Source of the DNA: an uncultured Caulobacter sp. | GTDB taxonomy: Bacteria; Pseudomonadota; Alphaproteobacteria; Caulobacterales; Caulobacteraceae | NCBI GenBank assembly: GCA_937991555.1 | Contig: CALKHU010000147.1 | Coordinates: forward strand, 1 to 37,019 | Direction of reading: 5' to 3' | Length of the DNA stretch: 37,019 bases | Part shown: positions 1 to 8,927 of the stretch, one piece after another | Layout of the letters: the number at the start of each line of letters is the position of its first letter | How positions within the stretch are numbered: position 1 is the first letter of the stretch | Notes under the pieces: generated by a model | Databases searched by the model: none | The model's input: the letters and a program-made list of their open reading frames with translations, nothing else | Told to the model about the DNA's origin: nothing | Made by a program: the position numbers and the translations under genes

Positions 1-243
1 GATATGGATGCTGGCGGGTGATCGACCGTCGAACTGGTCAAGCGCGAGACCGACGAGTTCCGAAACGCGCAGTCCGCCGGCGAAAGCCAGATGCAACATG
101 GCTCGATCGCGAAGGCCGGATGATATCCGACGATCCGGTGCGTTGAGCAGCGCTTGCACTTCAGTGCGTGACAGTGAAGCCACGAGCGCCTCGTCAATCT
201 TCTTCATCGGAATGGTGTGCACTCGAAGGGCCTGATCGAGGAC
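1..243 (-). pseudogene. Tyrosine recombinase (XerC/D-like integrase), fragment cut at both ends
   Basis: Reading the minus strand from about 243 down to 1 gives an open frame containing ALRVHTIPMKKIDEALVASL, then LSRTEVQALLNAPDR, then RDRAMLHLAFAGGLRVSELVGL. The last block is the start of the tyrosine recombinase catalytic domain and includes the first catalytic Arg, in GLRVSEL. The rest (Lys, HxxR, Tyr) would lie beyond base 1. The N-terminal SAM-like core-binding domain that should precede the block is missing; the frame runs into glnE sequence instead. The first ATG is at 207-205, but similarity to this family appears to begin upstream of it. The wording recalls alphaproteobacterial recombinases that often occur in trios (RIT elements), but only one copy is visible. 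It is probably a remnant of a mobile element, and the right boundary is approximate. Confidence 0.75.
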
Positions 244-2859
244 GGCGGGGAAGGGCGCAGGCGCCTGCGGGAGCTCAAGGCCGATCTCCACCTGTTGACC
301 GCGCTGGCCGACCTGGGCGGCGTCTGGGACCTGGATCAGGTCACCGGCGCCCTGGCGCGGTTTGCGGACGCGGCCCTGCATGCCGCCGTCGCGCTCGTGG
401 CGCGGGACGAGGTCGAGCGCGGCCGGCTGGTGGCCGTTCCGCCCGGCCCCGCCGGTCCCATCCCGGGGCTGATGATCATCGCCATGGGCAAGCACGGCGC
501 CTTCGAGCTCAACTACTCGAGCGACATCGACATCACCTTCTTCTACGAGCCGGAACGGCTGCCGCTGGCCGAGGGCGTGGAGCCGCGCGACGAGGCGGTG
601 CGCATCGCCCAGGGCGTGGCGCGGGCGATGGCCGACCGCACCAGCGACGGCTACGTCTTCCGTGTCGACCTTCGGCTGCGGCCGGACCCGTCGTCCACGC
701 CTCCGGCCATCCCCGCGGCGGCGGCCTTCACCTACTATGAGAGCGTCGGCCAGAACTGGGAGCGCGCCGCCTTCATCAAGGCGCGGGCGGCGGCGGGCGA
801 CATTCCGGCCGGCGAAGCGTTCCTGGAGGAGCTGCAGCCGTTCATCTGGCGGCGGAACCTCGACTTCGCGGCCATCGCCGACATCCACTCCATCAAGCGC
901 CAGATCCACGCCTACAAGGTCGATGAACGGATGACCGCCAAGGGCGCCGACCTGAAGCTGGGAAGGGGCGGCATCCGGGAGATCGAGTTCTACGTCCAGA
1001 CCCAGCAGCTGATCCTGGGCGGCCGGCGCCGGGAGCTGCGGTCGAACCGCACCATCGAGGCGCTTCGCGCGCTCCGCGACGCCGGGCGTGTGACCCCGGA
1101 GGCGTGCGAGGTGCTGACCGACGCCTACGCCGACCTTCGCGCGCTGGAACACCGCGCACAGATGCTGGGCGATGACCAGACCCACCGGCTGCCGGAGTCC
1201 GACGGCGAGCGGAAGCGGGTGGCGGCCCTGTGGGGGCAGGACAACCTGCGCAGCTTCGATGCGACGGTCGGACGGATCCTGAAAGCCGTGAACGCCCGCT
1301 ACGGCGAGCTCTTCCAGGGCGAGGAGGCGCTGTCGTCGCGGTTCGGGAGTCTGGTCTTCACCGGCGTCGAGGACGATCCGGAGACGCTGAGCACGCTCAA
1401 GCGCATGGGATTCTCGAATCCGGCCCAGGTGAGCCAGACGATCCGGGGCTGGCACCACGGGCGCATCGGCGCGACGCGCACCGAACGGGGACGGGAGCTG
1501 TTCACCCGACTGGCGCCGCGCCTGCTCGACGCGGCCAACGCCACCGGCGCTCCGGACGCCGCCTTCAACCGCTTCGCGGATTTCTTCGGCGGGCTGTCGT
1601 CAGGCGTGCAGGTGCAGTCGCTGTTCCTCGCCCAGCCGAAGCTGTTCGAACTGGTGGTCCAGGTCATGGCCTTCGCGCCCCAGCTGGCCCAGACCCTGGC
1701 GCGGCGTCCGGCGGCGCTCGACGCGCTGCTCGACCCGGCCTTTTTCGACCCCTTCGATGCGCGCCAGGGGGAGGAGGCCCTTCGGCACGCCCTCGCCCGG
1801 GCCGAAGGGTTCGAGGCGGCGATGGACGCCGCCCGCCGGGTCCATCGCGAGCAGGCGTTCCGCATCGGGGTGCAGGTCATGAGCGGCGCGGCGACCGCGG
1901 AGGCGGCGGGCGGCGCCTTCGCCGACCTCGCCGACCTCTGCATCCGCGGGCTCGCCGAGGCGGCCCTAGCCGAGACCATCCGGCAGGCGGGCGCCTTCGA
2001 GGGCGACGTGGCGGTGGTGGCGCTGGGCAAGTGCGGCGGCCGGGAGATGACCGCGCGGTCCGACCTGGACCTGATGACCCTCTATCGCGCGCGCGATCCG
2101 GCGGGGATGTCGGAGAAGAAGGGCTGGAGCGCCGATGTCTTCTACGCCCGCTTCACCCAGCGGCTGATCGCGGCCCTGTCGGCGCCGACCGGGGAGGGCG
2201 GTCTCTACGAGGTCGACATGCAGCTTCGCCCCACCGGCAGCAAGGGGCCGGTCGCGGTCAGCATGCGGGCGTTCGAGGACTATTACGACCGCGAGGCCGA
2301 GACCTGGGAGATGCTGGCGCTGACCCGGGCGCGGGTGGTCTGGGCCAGCGACGGAACGTTCGCCGTCGAGGCCGCGGCGGCGGTCGAACAGGCCCTGCGC
2401 CGTCCGCGCGACGTCCCCCGCACCGCCGCCGACGTACGCGAGATGCGCGACCTGATGGCGCGCGAGCGGCCGCCCTCGGGCGAGTGGGATCTCAAGCTCG
2501 GCGAGGGCGGGCTGGTCGATATCGAGTTCGCCGCCCAGTTCCTGCAGATCGTCCACGCCGGCGCCGGCGGCCCGCTGGCGCAGAACACCGGCGACGCCCT
2601 CGCGGCGCTGGAGTCCGCGGGTCTTGCCGAGACGGGGCGCCTGGAGACGCTGAACGCGGCCTGGGTGCTGCAGCAGAACCTGTCCCAGCTGCTCAAGCTG
2701 GCCCTCGACGACAAGGCCGACCCTTCGCAGGAGCCAAAGGCGTTGCAGGCCCTGCTGGCGCGGGCGGGCGGCGCGCGCGACCTGCGCGGTCTGAGGACAC
2801 GCCTGGCGGCGGCGCAGAAGGGCGCTCACCAGGCCTATGAGGCGCTGCTGGCGGTCTGA
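217..2859 (+). CDS. glnE: Bifunctional glutamine synthetase adenylyltransferase/deadenylase, N-terminally truncated
   Basis: GlnE adds AMP to, and phosphorolytically removes it from, glutamine synthetase, under PII control. Both nucleotidyltransferase cores are visible: the deadenylase (AR) motif GKHGAFELNYSSDID at residues 91-106, with Asp104 and Asp106, and the adenylyltransferase (AT) motif GKCGGREMTARSDLD at 604-618, with Asp616 and Asp618. Each is followed by the usual helical region. In E. coli GlnE the equivalent Asp pairs lie roughly 70-85 residues further along, so the N-terminus is short here. The 880-residue frame starts at a GTG with no clear ribosome binding site. Its first 12-15 residues are the antisense of the recombinase fragment, and true similarity begins around RRLRELKADL (base about 256). 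The AT half is intact. Whether the AR half folds, or the gene is expressed at all, cannot be told. It converges on the iminopeptidase gene 7 bases downstream. Confidence 0.9.
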   Translation: MHSKGLIEDGGEGRRRLRELKADLHLLTALADLGGVWDLDQVTGALARFADAALHAAVALVARDEVERGRLVAVPPGPAGPIPGLMIIAMGKHGAFELNYSSDIDITFFYEPERLPLAEGVEPRDEAVRIAQGVARAMADRTSDGYVFRVDLRLRPDPSSTPPAIPAAAAFTYYESVGQNWERAAFIKARAAAGDIPAGEAFLEELQPFIWRRNLDFAAIADIHSIKRQIHAYKVDERMTAKGADLKLGRGGIREIEFYVQTQQLILGGRRRELRSNRTIEALRALRDAGRVTPEACEVLTDAYADLRALEHRAQMLGDDQTHRLPESDGERKRVAALWGQDNLRSFDATVGRILKAVNARYGELFQGEEALSSRFGSLVFTGVEDDPETLSTLKRMGFSNPAQVSQTIRGWHHGRIGATRTERGRELFTRLAPRLLDAANATGAPDAAFNRFADFFGGLSSGVQVQSLFLAQPKLFELVVQVMAFAPQLAQTLARRPAALDALLDPAFFDPFDARQGEEALRHALARAEGFEAAMDAARRVHREQAFRIGVQVMSGAATAEAAGGAFADLADLCIRGLAEAALAETIRQAGAFEGDVAVVALGKCGGREMTARSDLDLMTLYRARDPAGMSEKKGWSADVFYARFTQRLIAALSAPTGEGGLYEVDMQLRPTGSKGPVAVSMRAFEDYYDREAETWEMLALTRARVVWASDGTFAVEAAAAVEQALRRPRDVPRTAADVREMRDLMARERPPSGEWDLKLGEGGLVDIEFAAQFLQIVHAGAGGPLAQNTGDALAALESAGLAETGRLETLNAAWVLQQNLSQLLKLALDDKADPSQEPKALQALLARAGGARDLRGLRTRLAAAQKGAHQAYEALLAV

Positions 2860-2866
2860 GCCCGGG

Positions 2867-3859
2867 CTACAGCCGGGCCGCCGCGTCCGTGGCGCGGATC
2901 AGGCCGTCGATGATGCCCGGCTCGGTCGAGGCGTGGCCGGCGTCCCAGACGACATTGAAGCTGGCCTCCGGCCAGGCCTTGTGGAGCGCCCAGGCGCTCT
3001 CCAGCGGCGTGACGACGTCGAAGCGGCCCTGCACGATCCAGCCGGGAATCCTGCGGATCTTGTGCACGTTCTTGAGCAGCCACCCGTCCTCGTCGAAGAA
3101 GCCGCGGTTGGCGAAGAAATGGCATTCGATCCGGGCGAAGGCGATCGCGAAGTCGACCTCGTTGAACTTCGGCGGGCGGGCTTCGGGGCCGCGGATCGAG
3201 ATGGTGTCGCCCTCCCACTGGCTCCAGGCGGCGGCGGCCTCGGCCTGGACCCTGCGGTCGGAATGGGTCAGGCGACGGTGGTAGGCGGCGATCATGTCGG
3301 CGCGCTCGCCGGGCGGGATCGGCGCCTTGAAGCGTTCCCAGGCGTCCGGGAACAGGTAGCTGGCTCCGTCCTGGTAGAACCACTTCAGCTCGCGCTGGGT
3401 GAGCAGGAAGATGCCGCGCAGGACGAGGCCCTCGACCCGCTCCGGATGGGTGATGGCGTAGGCCAGCGCCAGGGTCGAGCCCCAGCTGCCGCCGAACACC
3501 GTCCACGTCTCGACGCCGAGGTGCACGCGCAGCCGCTCGATGTCCTCGATCAGCGACCAGGTGGTGTTGTCCTCGAGACTGGCGTTGGGACGGCTCTTGC
3601 CGCAGCCGCGCTGGTCGAACAGGGCGACCCGCCATTTCTCCGGATCGAAGAAGCGCCGCATGGTCGGGTTGACCGCGCCGCCGGGGCCGCCGTGCAGGAC
3701 CACCGCGGCCTTGCCCTTCGGGTTACCGCATTCCTCGTAGTAGATCTCGTGCGGGCCGCCCGTCTGCAGCCAGCCGACCGCGTTGGGCTCGATCTCCGGG
3801 TAGAGGCTCTTGCGGGCGAAGGTCTGACCCACGGTCGGCGAATGGGCTGAGCGATCCAT
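2867..3859 (-). CDS. pip: Proline iminopeptidase (alpha/beta hydrolase, peptidase family S33)
   Basis: This enzyme releases N-terminal proline from peptides in the cytoplasm. The 330-residue protein has the family layout: an N-terminal LYPEIEP / GWLQTGG segment, the oxyanion loop HGGPGG at 56-61, DQRGCGKS near 82-89, and the nucleophile elbow GGSWGS at 123-128 with Ser125. The acid (GRFDVVTP) and His (DAGHAS) are near the C-terminus. Length is close to the usual 310-330. There is no signal peptide. The ATG at 3859 follows a weak purine stretch (GAACGGG). The gene converges on glnE and lies 102 bases downstream of the epoxide hydrolase gene on the same strand; a strong hairpin lies between the two, so they may be separate units. 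Confidence 0.92.
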   Translation of the reverse strand: MDRSAHSPTVGQTFARKSLYPEIEPNAVGWLQTGGPHEIYYEECGNPKGKAAVVLHGGPGGAVNPTMRRFFDPEKWRVALFDQRGCGKSRPNASLEDNTTWSLIEDIERLRVHLGVETWTVFGGSWGSTLALAYAITHPERVEGLVLRGIFLLTQRELKWFYQDGASYLFPDAWERFKAPIPPGERADMIAAYHRRLTHSDRRVQAEAAAAWSQWEGDTISIRGPEARPPKFNEVDFAIAFARIECHFFANRGFFDEDGWLLKNVHKIRRIPGWIVQGRFDVVTPLESAWALHKAWPEASFNVVWDAGHASTEPGIIDGLIRATDAAARL

Positions 3860-3939
3860 GCGCCCGTTCTAGCGCCGGGGCGCGCCGGCGGCCAATGACA
3901 AAGCGTCGGGAAGGGGCGGGGCGCACGGACCGGCGAGAT

Positions 3940-3961
3940 CCGGCGCCCCGTCAGGCGCCGG
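3940..3961 (-). terminator. GC-rich hairpin directly after the epoxide hydrolase stop
   Basis: CCGGCGCC and GGCGCCGG form a perfect 8-bp stem around a 6-base loop. It begins one base past the stop codon of the epoxide hydrolase gene (minus strand). No run of U follows, so it would be an atypical intrinsic terminator or an mRNA 3'-end stabiliser. It separates that gene from pip. Confidence 0.4.
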
Positions 3962-4969
3962 TCACAGCGGGAAGCGGCGGTTCAGCCAGTCGAGCATGAT
4001 GCGGTTGACCTGTTCGGGTTCTTCCTGCTGCGTCCAGTGACCCGAGCCGGTGACGAGCTGCTTCTCGAGATCCGGGATGAACTGCTCCATGCCATCGGCG
4101 GACGAGGGCGGCAGCACGGCGTCCTTCTCGGCCATGACCATCAGGCTGGGGTGCGGGACGTGATCCTTCAGGCCTTCGGACCGCTCCCAGTTCCGGGTGA
4201 AGTTGCGGTACCAGTTGATGCCGCCGGTGAAGCCCGAGCGTTCGAAGCTCTCCACGAAGACGTCCATCTCCGCGTCGGTCAGCAGCCTGGGGCGGGGGTC
4301 GACGGCGGGGTCGTAGGCGGCCAGCAGATCGACCAGCGGGAAGACGCTGGGGTCGCCCTCCTTGCGCTCGGTCGCGAAGCCGGCCCCGGCCGGAGCGTCC
4401 GGCAGGTCGAGCGGCCGTTTCATGAAGAATTCCATCGCCTTGCGGACATCGGCGTCCAACGCCGCGTCGGCTTCGCCCGGGGTCTGGAAGTGGACGATGT
4501 ACATCCGTTCGCCGAGCCGCTTGCGCATGATCGCGATCGGATCCACCGGCGGCCGGGGATTGAACGGCGTGTTCAGCCCGATCACGCCGGCGACCCGGTC
4601 CGGATGGCGAAGAGCCATCTGCCAGACGACGATGCCGCCCCAGTCGTGGCCGACGAAGATGGCCTTCTGCACGCCCTTGGCGTCGAGCAATGCGACGAGA
4701 TCGGCGCACAGGTGCTCGATGTCATAGCTCTCGACCGCCTCCGGCGCTTCGGTAAGCCCGTAGCCGCGCTGGTCGGGCGCGATCACCCAGCGCCCCGCGT
4801 CGGACATCGCCTTGATCTGGTGCCGCCACGAGAAGGCCAGCTCCGGGAAGCCATGACAGAAGACCAGCGGCGCGCCCCGCCCCTCCGGCCCGGCCTCGTA
4901 GTAGGCCATGCGGATGCCGTTGACCTCGGCGTAGCGGACGGGCGGCATCATGGTGTCGATGGCGGACAT
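3962..4969 (-). CDS. Epoxide hydrolase (soluble, alpha/beta hydrolase fold)
   Basis: A predicted hydrolase that opens epoxides to vicinal diols. Counting from the ATG at 4969 the protein is 335 residues: HGFPE at 39-43 (oxyanion hole with the HGxP motif), DQRGYG at 66-71, and the nucleophile elbow GHDWGG at 108-113. The latter has Asp109 in place of the Ser used by esterases. The C-terminal His is in GSGHWTQQEEPE. An Asp nucleophile is shared with haloalkane dehalogenases, but the HGFPE and cap sequences (NWYRNFTRNW) favour epoxide hydrolase. The frame extends upstream to 5062. I prefer 4969 because similarity starts there and AGGGAA lies just before it. The gene is divergent from the Bcr/CflA-type exporter, leaving about 100 bases for two promoters. 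The natural substrate is unknown. Confidence 0.88.
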   Translation of the reverse strand: MSAIDTMMPPVRYAEVNGIRMAYYEAGPEGRGAPLVFCHGFPELAFSWRHQIKAMSDAGRWVIAPDQRGYGLTEAPEAVESYDIEHLCADLVALLDAKGVQKAIFVGHDWGGIVVWQMALRHPDRVAGVIGLNTPFNPRPPVDPIAIMRKRLGERMYIVHFQTPGEADAALDADVRKAMEFFMKRPLDLPDAPAGAGFATERKEGDPSVFPLVDLLAAYDPAVDPRPRLLTDAEMDVFVESFERSGFTGGINWYRNFTRNWERSEGLKDHVPHPSLMVMAEKDAVLPPSSADGMEQFIPDLEKQLVTGSGHWTQQEEPEQVNRIMLDWLNRRFPL

Positions 4970-5070
4970 GGCGTTTCCCTGGGTCTCCTCGTTGTCCGCA
5001 CGGTGACCGGTGATCGTCGGGGAAGGCAAGGCTTCCCTCGCGCTGTCGATGGCCCTAGACACGGCCCATC

Positions 5071-6297
5071 TTGAGCCAGCGTCCCGACAGTCCCGGCCGA
5101 CCGCCCGCCACGCCCTGGGGGCTGGTGATCCTGCTCGGTTCGCTGACGGCCTTCGCGCCGATGTCGATCGACATGTACCTGCCGGCCTTCCCGGCCATGG
5201 GCGCTGACCTGCAGGCTGACGCGGGCCAGCAGCAGGCGACGCTGGCGGTCTTCCTGTTCGGCATGGCCATCGGCCAGTTCCTCTATGGCCCGGCCTCGGA
5301 CCGGTTCGGACGCCGCGGGCCGATGCTGGTCGGGATCAGCGTCTACATCGCCGCCTCGATCGCCTGCGCCCTGGCGCAGGGTGCGGACTGGATGATCGCC
5401 GCGCGCTTCGTCCAGGCGCTCGGCGGCTGCGCCGGCGCAGTGGTGGCGCGCGCCGTCGTGCGGGACCAGTTCGACCACACCGAGACAGCGCGGGTGCTGT
5501 CGCTGCTGACCCTGATCATGGGTCTGGCCCCGATCCTGGCCCCGGTCTCCGGCGCGGCCGTGCTCGAACTCGCCGGCTGGCGGGCGATCTTCTGGCTGCT
5601 CGCGGCCTTCGGCGTCGCCTGCTGGCTGGCGGTGTTCTTCCGGCTCAGGGAGAGCCGTTCCGAGGCGACGGCGGCGCTGGCGCGCAGCGAGAACCCCTTC
5701 CGGGCCTATCGCGCGCTGATGGGCGAGCGACGACTGATCGGTTACGCGCTCGGCGGCGGCCTGAACGGGGCGCTGCTGTTCACCTACATCTCGTCCTCGT
5801 CCGGACTGATGATCGAGACCTTCGGCTTCACGCCGTTCGCCTACACCGTCGTCTTCGGGGCCAACGCCTTCGGGGTCATCGGCGCGGGGCAGGTCAACCG
5901 CATGCTGCTGCGGCGACTGACTCCCGACCAGGTCCTGGCGCGGGCCAGCCTGGCGGCGCTCGGCTTCGGCGCCCTGCTGCTGGTCGCGGCGGAGACGGGG
6001 ATCGGCGGGGCCTGGACGGTGCTGCCGCTGCTGTTCTGCTGCCTCGCCAGCTATGGCCTGATGGCCGGCAACACCATGGCCGGCGCCCTCAGCGTCGACC
6101 CCGCCCGCGCAGGCTCGACGTCGGCGCTGATGGGCGGCCTGTCCTTCGCGGCGGGCGCCTTCGCCTCATGGCTGGGCGGCGTCCTTCACGACGGAACGGC
6201 CCTGCCGATGGCCGCCGTGATGCTGGCCTGCCTGCTCGGCTCGAGCGCGGCGCTCCACGGCCTGGCCCTGCCGCGCAAGGCTCAGTCGGCGGGCTGA
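5071..6297 (+). CDS. MFS drug-resistance transporter, Bcr/CflA family
   Basis: A 408-residue inner-membrane protein with about 12 hydrophobic segments. The N-terminal TM1 has SIDMYLPAFPAM, typical of the Bcr/CflA (DHA1) exporters. The loop 2-3 motif A reads DRFGRRGPMLVG, and the TM4-5 region has RFVQALGGCAGAVVARAVVRD, also diagnostic of the group. These proteins are proton-driven exporters of drugs or small metabolites. The best start is a TTG at 5071; no ATG or GTG with a better site lies nearby, and the ribosome binding site is poor. The 3' end overlaps the convergent DUF423 gene by 16 bases. The substrate cannot be read from sequence. Confidence 0.9.
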   Translation: MSQRPDSPGRPPATPWGLVILLGSLTAFAPMSIDMYLPAFPAMGADLQADAGQQQATLAVFLFGMAIGQFLYGPASDRFGRRGPMLVGISVYIAASIACALAQGADWMIAARFVQALGGCAGAVVARAVVRDQFDHTETARVLSLLTLIMGLAPILAPVSGAAVLELAGWRAIFWLLAAFGVACWLAVFFRLRESRSEATAALARSENPFRAYRALMGERRLIGYALGGGLNGALLFTYISSSSGLMIETFGFTPFAYTVVFGANAFGVIGAGQVNRMLLRRLTPDQVLARASLAALGFGALLLVAAETGIGGAWTVLPLLFCCLASYGLMAGNTMAGALSVDPARAGSTSALMGGLSFAAGAFASWLGGVLHDGTALPMAAVMLACLLGSSAALHGLALPRKAQSAG

Positions 6298-6662
6298 TCG
6301 ACCCGCCGCGCCGACCACGCCAGCACCGCCCAGCCGACCAGGAACAGCAGGCCGCCGAGCGGGGTGACCGCGCCCAGCCATCGCGGCCCGCCCAGCGCCA
6401 TGGCGTAGAGCGAGCCGGAGAACAGCACGATTCCCGACAGGAAGAAGGCCGGCGCGATCCGGGCGCCGCGGGCCCCGATGTTCATGAAGGTGGCGCAGGC
6501 GGCCGTGGCCATGGTGTGCATGAACTGGTAGGTCGCGCCGGTCTTCAGCCAGTCCTTGGCCTGCGGATCGGCGATGCCGTGGGCGGCGAACGCGCCCACC
6601 GCCACGGCGACGAATCCGCTCAGGGCCGCCAGCGTCATCCAGGTTCGCCGGGTCCAGATCAC
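6282..6662 (-). CDS. DUF423 family small membrane protein
   Basis: A 126-residue protein with four hydrophobic segments. It carries the family signature near the first segment (LSGFVAVAVGAFAAHGI, the GAFGAHG-type motif) and TGATYQFMHTMA after it. Members (E. coli YgdD, B. subtilis YwdK) are of unknown function. The start is a GTG at 6662, preceded by a strong GGAGGGG. The gene overlaps the convergent MFS gene at the 3' ends by 16 bases and is divergent from the next operon. Confidence 0.88.
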   Translation of the reverse strand: MIWTRRTWMTLAALSGFVAVAVGAFAAHGIADPQAKDWLKTGATYQFMHTMATAACATFMNIGARGARIAPAFFLSGIVLFSGSLYAMALGGPRWLGAVTPLGGLLFLVGWAVLAWSARRVDQPAD

Positions 6663-6807
6663 GCTTCCCCTCCGTCACCGTTGCATAGTCAGGTTGTCAT
6701 CGTTCACTTTAGGCGTCGTAGGCCTGAAACGCTCATCTGAGAAGCGTATGGTCACAGAGGAAACGCGCCCCGCCGCCTCGCCGCGGGCGCACCAGGAGGA
6801 CAGGCGT

Positions 6808-7917
6808 ATGGCGCTCACCAAAGGCGACGACTACCCGATTCACCAGACCGCCGAGCCGATCGCCTACTCGGGCACGGACCGGAACTTCTACGACCGCTAC
6901 TTCTTCAACGGCTACCACCCGACCGAGGGTGAGGACTTCTTCGCCATCGCCTTCGGGGTCTATCCGCACCTCAACGTCGCCGACGCGGCCTTCGTCGTCG
7001 TCCGCGACCGGGTCGAGACCGCGCTGCACGCGAGCCGCTGGCTGGGGGACCGAATGGATCTCTCCTGCGGACCAGTGAAGATCGAGATCCTCGAGCCGCT
7101 GCAGAAGCTGAAGGTCACCGTCGACTCGCCCGAGCACCGGCTGAAGGGCGAGGTCATCTTCGACGGCCGCGCCTTCCCGATCGAGGAGCCGCGCTTCGTC
7201 CGCCGCAACGGCACCCGGACCTTCATGGACTACACCCGGCTGACCCAGAACGGCCGCTATACCGGGTGGATCGAGCTGGACGGCGTGCGCAGGTCGATCG
7301 ACGGCTTCGTCGGCACCCGTGATCGCAGCTGGGGCGTGCGCCCTGTCGGCGCGCAGGACAGCCAGGCCACCGTGCCGCCGACCCCGCCGCAGTTCTACTG
7401 GCTGTGGTCGCCGACCAGCTTCGAGGACGGCAGCTTCTTCTTCCATACCAACGAAGACGCCGTCGGCCGCGCCTGGAACACCCGGGCGGTCTGGTGCAAG
7501 GACGGGGACGGCGAGGCCGACTTCCACCATCTCAACGGCGAGGACGAGGTGCACTGGAAGCAGGGCACGCGCCACGCCCAGTCCGCCGTCGTCCATCTGA
7601 CCGACGACTTCGGCAAGCCGGCCGGCAAGGTCGAGTTCAGCCCGCTGTACGAGTTCCAGATGATGGGGCTCGGCTACACCCATCCGAAATGGGGCCATGG
7701 GCACCTGCACGGCGAGCTGACCGTCGAACGCGAGGACATCAAGCTCAGCGAGGCCAACCCGCAGCTGCCGTTCAACCTGCACGTCCAGGCGCTGTCGGAG
7801 GTCACCTACACCAATGCCGAGGGCAAGGTGCGCAAGGGCAGGGGCGTCCTCGAGCAGCTGGTCATCGGCCCGCACCATCCGTCCGGCTTCAACCAGATGC
7901 TGGACTTCGCGGGATGA
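6808..7917 (+). CDS. CrtC/AttH-like protein of unknown function (DUF7064/7065-like)
   Basis: A 369-residue soluble protein without a signal peptide. The frame is open much further upstream, but the ATG at 6808 has an excellent AGGAGGA 8 bases before it. The middle of the protein has FVGTRDRSWGVRPVG, recalling the R-D-x-SWG signature of the lipocalin-like AttH / hydroxyneurosporene synthase group. Many aromatic and His residues follow (QFYWLW, FFFHTNEDA, WGHGHLHGEL). I connect it from memory with DUF7064/DUF7065 proteins found beside APH-type phosphotransferases. Its stop overlaps the start of the kinase gene (ATGA), so the two should be made together. Proteins with this fold act on or carry lipids; the actual ligand is unknown. 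Confidence 0.65.
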   Translation: MALTKGDDYPIHQTAEPIAYSGTDRNFYDRYFFNGYHPTEGEDFFAIAFGVYPHLNVADAAFVVVRDRVETALHASRWLGDRMDLSCGPVKIEILEPLQKLKVTVDSPEHRLKGEVIFDGRAFPIEEPRFVRRNGTRTFMDYTRLTQNGRYTGWIELDGVRRSIDGFVGTRDRSWGVRPVGAQDSQATVPPTPPQFYWLWSPTSFEDGSFFFHTNEDAVGRAWNTRAVWCKDGDGEADFHHLNGEDEVHWKQGTRHAQSAVVHLTDDFGKPAGKVEFSPLYEFQMMGLGYTHPKWGHGHLHGELTVEREDIKLSEANPQLPFNLHVQALSEVTYTNAEGKVRKGRGVLEQLVIGPHHPSGFNQMLDFAG

Positions 7918-8927
7918 GCCTGCGGACGCAGATCGAAGCCTACCTGACGCGCATCTGGGGCGCGCCGGCGACCGTCGCCGACCTCTCGCGCATTCCGGGC
8001 GGCGCCAGCCGCGAGACCTACCGGCTGGACGTCGTCTGCGGCGGCGAGACGAAGAAGCTCATCCTGCGCCGGGATCCGCCGGGCAGCCTCATCGACACCG
8101 AGCGTAAGATCGAGTTCGAGGCCATTCGCTCCTTCGCCGGCAAGGGCGTTCCGGCGCCGGAGGCCGTCGCTCTGGAGGAGGACGGCGCCGAGCTGGAACG
8201 CCCGTTCTTCATCATGGGGCGGATCGACGGGGGCAAGGCGCAGAGCCCGTTCTCGATGCCGCCCTACGGCGAGCATGCGGCGACGATCGGCGAGCAGTTC
8301 TACCGCCATCTGGGCGTGATCGCGGCGGCGGAGGTCGAGGGGCTGCCCATCACCGGCGTCTGCGACAGTCCCGCCCCCGACGCCTGCTGGAAACGCGAGC
8401 TGGACTACTGGGAAGGCGTCATCGACGCCGATGAGGAGCACCCCCAGCCGATCGTGCGCGCCTGCATCCGCCGCCTGCGGGCCAATCCCCCGCCGCCGGC
8501 CCAGAAGCTCTCGGTCGTCCACGGCGACTATCGCACCGGCAACTTCCTGCATGACGGGGCCGGCAAGGTCATCGCCCTGCTCGACTGGGAGATGGCCCAC
8601 ATCGGCGATCCGCTCGAGGACCTCGGCTGGGCGATGGAGCCGCTGTGGTGCTACGGCGAGACCGACCGCGTGTCCGGCATGCTCCCGAAGGCGGAGGCCA
8701 TCGCCATCTGGGAGAAGGCGAGCGGCCTGAAGGTCGATCCGGCGGCCTTCGCCTGGTGGGAGCTTTTCGCGTCGGTGAAGGGCCAGGCGATCTGGATCTC
8801 GTCGGCCAACGAGTATCGCAAGGGCGGCTTCAAGGACCCGGTGCTGGGCCTGTCCGGTTGGTACACCGCCCGGCGGCAGGACGTGATTCTCGCCGACCGG
8901 CTCGCGGCCCTGGAGGCGCTGTCATGA
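7914..8927 (+). CDS. APH-type phosphotransferase (ACAD10-like kinase)
   Basis: A 337-residue aminoglycoside-phosphotransferase-fold kinase. Visible parts: the N-lobe nucleotide loop RIPGGASRETYRL, the beta-3 Lys region KLILRRDPPG, the catalytic loop HGDYRTGNFL (Asp in HGD, distal Asn) and the metal site LDWEMAHIGDPLEDLGW, where DWE replaces DFG. This pattern matches the kinase domain of ACAD10-like proteins and their bacterial homologues in acyl-CoA and hydroxy-acid catabolism, more than antibiotic-resistance kinases. The ATG overlaps the previous stop by four bases, and its own TGA overlaps the next ATG in the same way. It most likely phosphorylates a small hydroxylated metabolite. Confidence 0.88.
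   Translation: MSLRTQIEAYLTRIWGAPATVADLSRIPGGASRETYRLDVVCGGETKKLILRRDPPGSLIDTERKIEFEAIRSFAGKGVPAPEAVALEEDGAELERPFFIMGRIDGGKAQSPFSMPPYGEHAATIGEQFYRHLGVIAAAEVEGLPITGVCDSPAPDACWKRELDYWEGVIDADEEHPQPIVRACIRRLRANPPPPAQKLSVVHGDYRTGNFLHDGAGKVIALLDWEMAHIGDPLEDLGWAMEPLWCYGETDRVSGMLPKAEAIAIWEKASGLKVDPAAFAWWELFASVKGQAIWISSANEYRKGGFKDPVLGLSGWYTARRQDVILADRLAALEALS

Noticed and set aside
2860..2878. Small hairpin GCCCGG / CCGGGC between glnE and pip as a bidirectional terminator
   Set aside because: Only a 6-bp stem with no U-run on either side; common by chance in DNA this GC-rich.
4970..5062. Longer epoxide hydrolase N-terminus starting at 5062
   Set aside because: Extra 31 residues are polar, without family similarity, and the ATG at 4969 has a good ribosome binding site.
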